Shown in pieces: positions 6,018 through 6,571 of a DNA stretch of 6,571 bases; the first letter of the stretch is position 1; each line of letters starts with the position of its first letter. The notes beneath the pieces were generated by a model. It was given only the letters and a program-made list of their open reading frames with translations. It searched no databases and was not told the origin of the DNA. The stretch spans positions 1-6,571 of the forward strand of contig CATEWF010000054.1 of NCBI GenBank assembly GCA_949527715.1. The letters are read 5' to 3'. The translations under genes and the position numbers were made by a program. Source of the DNA: an uncultured Mycoplasmatota bacterium (GTDB taxonomy: Bacteria > Bacillota_I > Bacilli_A > Mycoplasmatales > Mycoplasmoidaceae).

Positions 6018-6371
6018 TTATTTTTTAGACTTTCTTTCTATTGTAGCTACAATGTAATCCTTATTTTTTAAATAAGTGTCTGGCATTGGTTTGTTGTAGT
6101 ATTCTTTTTTACGATTTCAAGAGTTGTTTCTGTATTCATTTCATTCAGATTCGCTCATAGCCTTAATCTTTTCAGGGTTAAGAGTCTTAACTCTTCTTTT
6201 GTTTCTTTCTAATCAAGCAACAAATTGATCTTTGTTTTTTAAATAAGTTTCAGGCATTGGTTTATCATAATAAGCTTTTTTGTTATTTCAAGAATTGTTT
6301 CTAAACTTATTTCATTCAGCATCACTCATTGATCTAATTTGGTCAGCTGTTAACATTTTGTTTTTTTTCAT
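6018..6371 (-). CDS. Unrecognised 117-aa protein of two tandem repeats
   Basis: I do not recognise this protein. Read with TGA as Trp it is an uninterrupted 117-aa frame with five TGA codons (W20, W28, W53, W77, W85), so it disappears under the standard code. Residues 7-60 and 64-117 are two copies of one unit with a period of 57; by eye 32 of 54 aligned residues are identical. The core is E-W-N-x-x-R-N-N-S-W-N-x-K-K-x-Y-Y, then KPMPxTYLKNKD and VAxxER. It is very basic, with no signal peptide, no membrane segment and no cysteine, so it is probably cytoplasmic; nucleic-acid or protein binding is possible but unproven. Start support is good: AGGA at 6379-6382 lies seven bases upstream of the ATG, and TATAAT lies at 6402-6407. 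It runs opposite to its neighbours on both sides. Confidence 0.85.
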
Positions 6372-6378
6372 AATATTT

Positions 6379-6382
6379 TCCT
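6379..6382 (-). promoter_or_regulatory. Shine-Dalgarno of the repeat-protein gene
   Basis: The minus strand reads TAGGAAAATATTATG, with AGGA seven bases from the ATG at 6371. It is the clearest ribosome-binding site in the window and decides the start of this gene. Confidence 0.65.
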
Positions 6383-6401
6383 ATTCTTTTAATATATAAA
6401 T

Positions 6402-6407
6402 ATTATA
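6402..6407 (-). promoter_or_regulatory. -10 box of the repeat-protein gene
   Basis: Minus-strand TATAAT with a predicted start near 6395, giving a leader of about 24 bases that includes the AGGA site. No clear -35 is seen. Surrounding sequence is very AT-rich, so chance matches are likely. Confidence 0.45.
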
Positions 6408-6431
6408 TAAATTAAATACATATTTTCTTAG

Positions 6432-6437
6432 TAAAAT
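6432..6437 (+). promoter_or_regulatory. Possible -10 box of sdaA
   Basis: TAAAAT ends 8 bases before the sdaA ATG, so transcription would begin at or next to the start codon (leaderless). TATAAA at 6406-6411 is an alternative that would give a leader of about 28 bases. Neither has a clear -35, and there is no Shine-Dalgarno before the ATG. Confidence 0.3.
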
Positions 6438-6445
6438 AAAATATT

Positions 6446-6571
6446 ATGCAATCATTATTAGAACTATACAAAATAGGTCATGGACCAAGTAGTTCCCACA
6501 CTATGGGACCATCAAAACTTTCAGGAATTTTTAAAGAAAAATTTCCTAAAGCTGACAAAATTAAAGTTATT
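6446..6571 (+). CDS. sdaA: L-serine dehydratase, N-terminal fragment (runs off window)
   Basis: The first 42 residues of an iron-sulfur L-serine ammonia-lyase, which converts L-serine to pyruvate and ammonia in the cytoplasm. The N-terminal signature is unmistakable: LLELYKIGHGPSSSHTMGPS (residues 4-23), matching the family's YKIGxGPSSSHTxGP. It is the start of the regulatory/beta region found at the N-terminus of single-chain enzymes, or of a separate beta subunit in two-chain forms; which applies cannot be seen. The catalytic cysteines lie beyond the window. The ATG at 6446 fits the family N-terminus, which begins only a few residues before YKIG. Confidence 0.88.
   Translation, partial: MQSLLELYKIGHGPSSSHTMGPSKLSGIFKEKFPKADKIKVI

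Noticed and set aside
1..6571. CRISPR arrays, tRNA or rRNA genes, insertion sequences, riboswitches
   Set aside because: No spaced direct repeats, cloverleaf sequence, transposase or IS inverted ends were seen; gaps between genes are short (longest about 155 bases, 872-1026).

Overview
The window comes from a low-GC, wall-less bacterium of the mycoplasma group (class Mollicutes). The clearest evidence is the genetic code. TGA sits in frame inside at least four genes where tryptophan is acceptable: the lipoprotein, RNase Y, the HAD phosphatase and a small repeat protein. All 13 tryptophans I can count in the complete genes are TGA and none is TGG. A lipoprotein signal peptide with a variable-length A/T tract in its promoter, and several very short or absent ribosome-binding leaders, fit the same picture. 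I cannot fix the genus. A Malacoplasma/Ureaplasma-like or related mycoplasma is a guess.

Layout. 1-57 and 872-1026 hold two diverged copies of one promoter block containing a long T/A homopolymer. The right copy drives a minus-strand surface lipoprotein with BspA-like leucine-rich repeats (92-871). The left copy probably belongs to a related gene just outside the window. Divergent from the lipoprotein is rny (RNase Y, 1027-2409), which meets a convergent minus-strand unit, trpS (3371-4378) followed by an overlapping Cof-type HAD phosphatase (2463-3371). A short palindromic hairpin lies between the two units. On the other side of a 35-bp region with interlocking promoters, a plus-strand operon runs spx-like regulator (4414-4872), NAD kinase (4862-5632) and a membrane-anchored PTS EIIB-like protein (5635-5994). 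It ends at a strong bidirectional terminator. A 117-aa protein made of two 57-residue-period repeats (6018-6371, minus) follows; it is invisible under the standard code because it has five TGA codons. The window closes with the 5' end of an L-serine dehydratase gene (6446 onward, plus).

How the genes work together. Most are housekeeping: RNA decay at the membrane (RNase Y), tryptophan charging (TrpRS), NADP supply (NadK), thiol-stress transcription control (Spx-like) and serine catabolism to pyruvate (SdaA). The spx-nadK pairing suggests a redox theme. The accessory and most unusual parts are the homopolymer-controlled lipoprotein promoter, the unnamed repeat protein, the Cys-rich tail of the Spx-like protein and the EIIB-like protein that lacks the phosphorylated cysteine.
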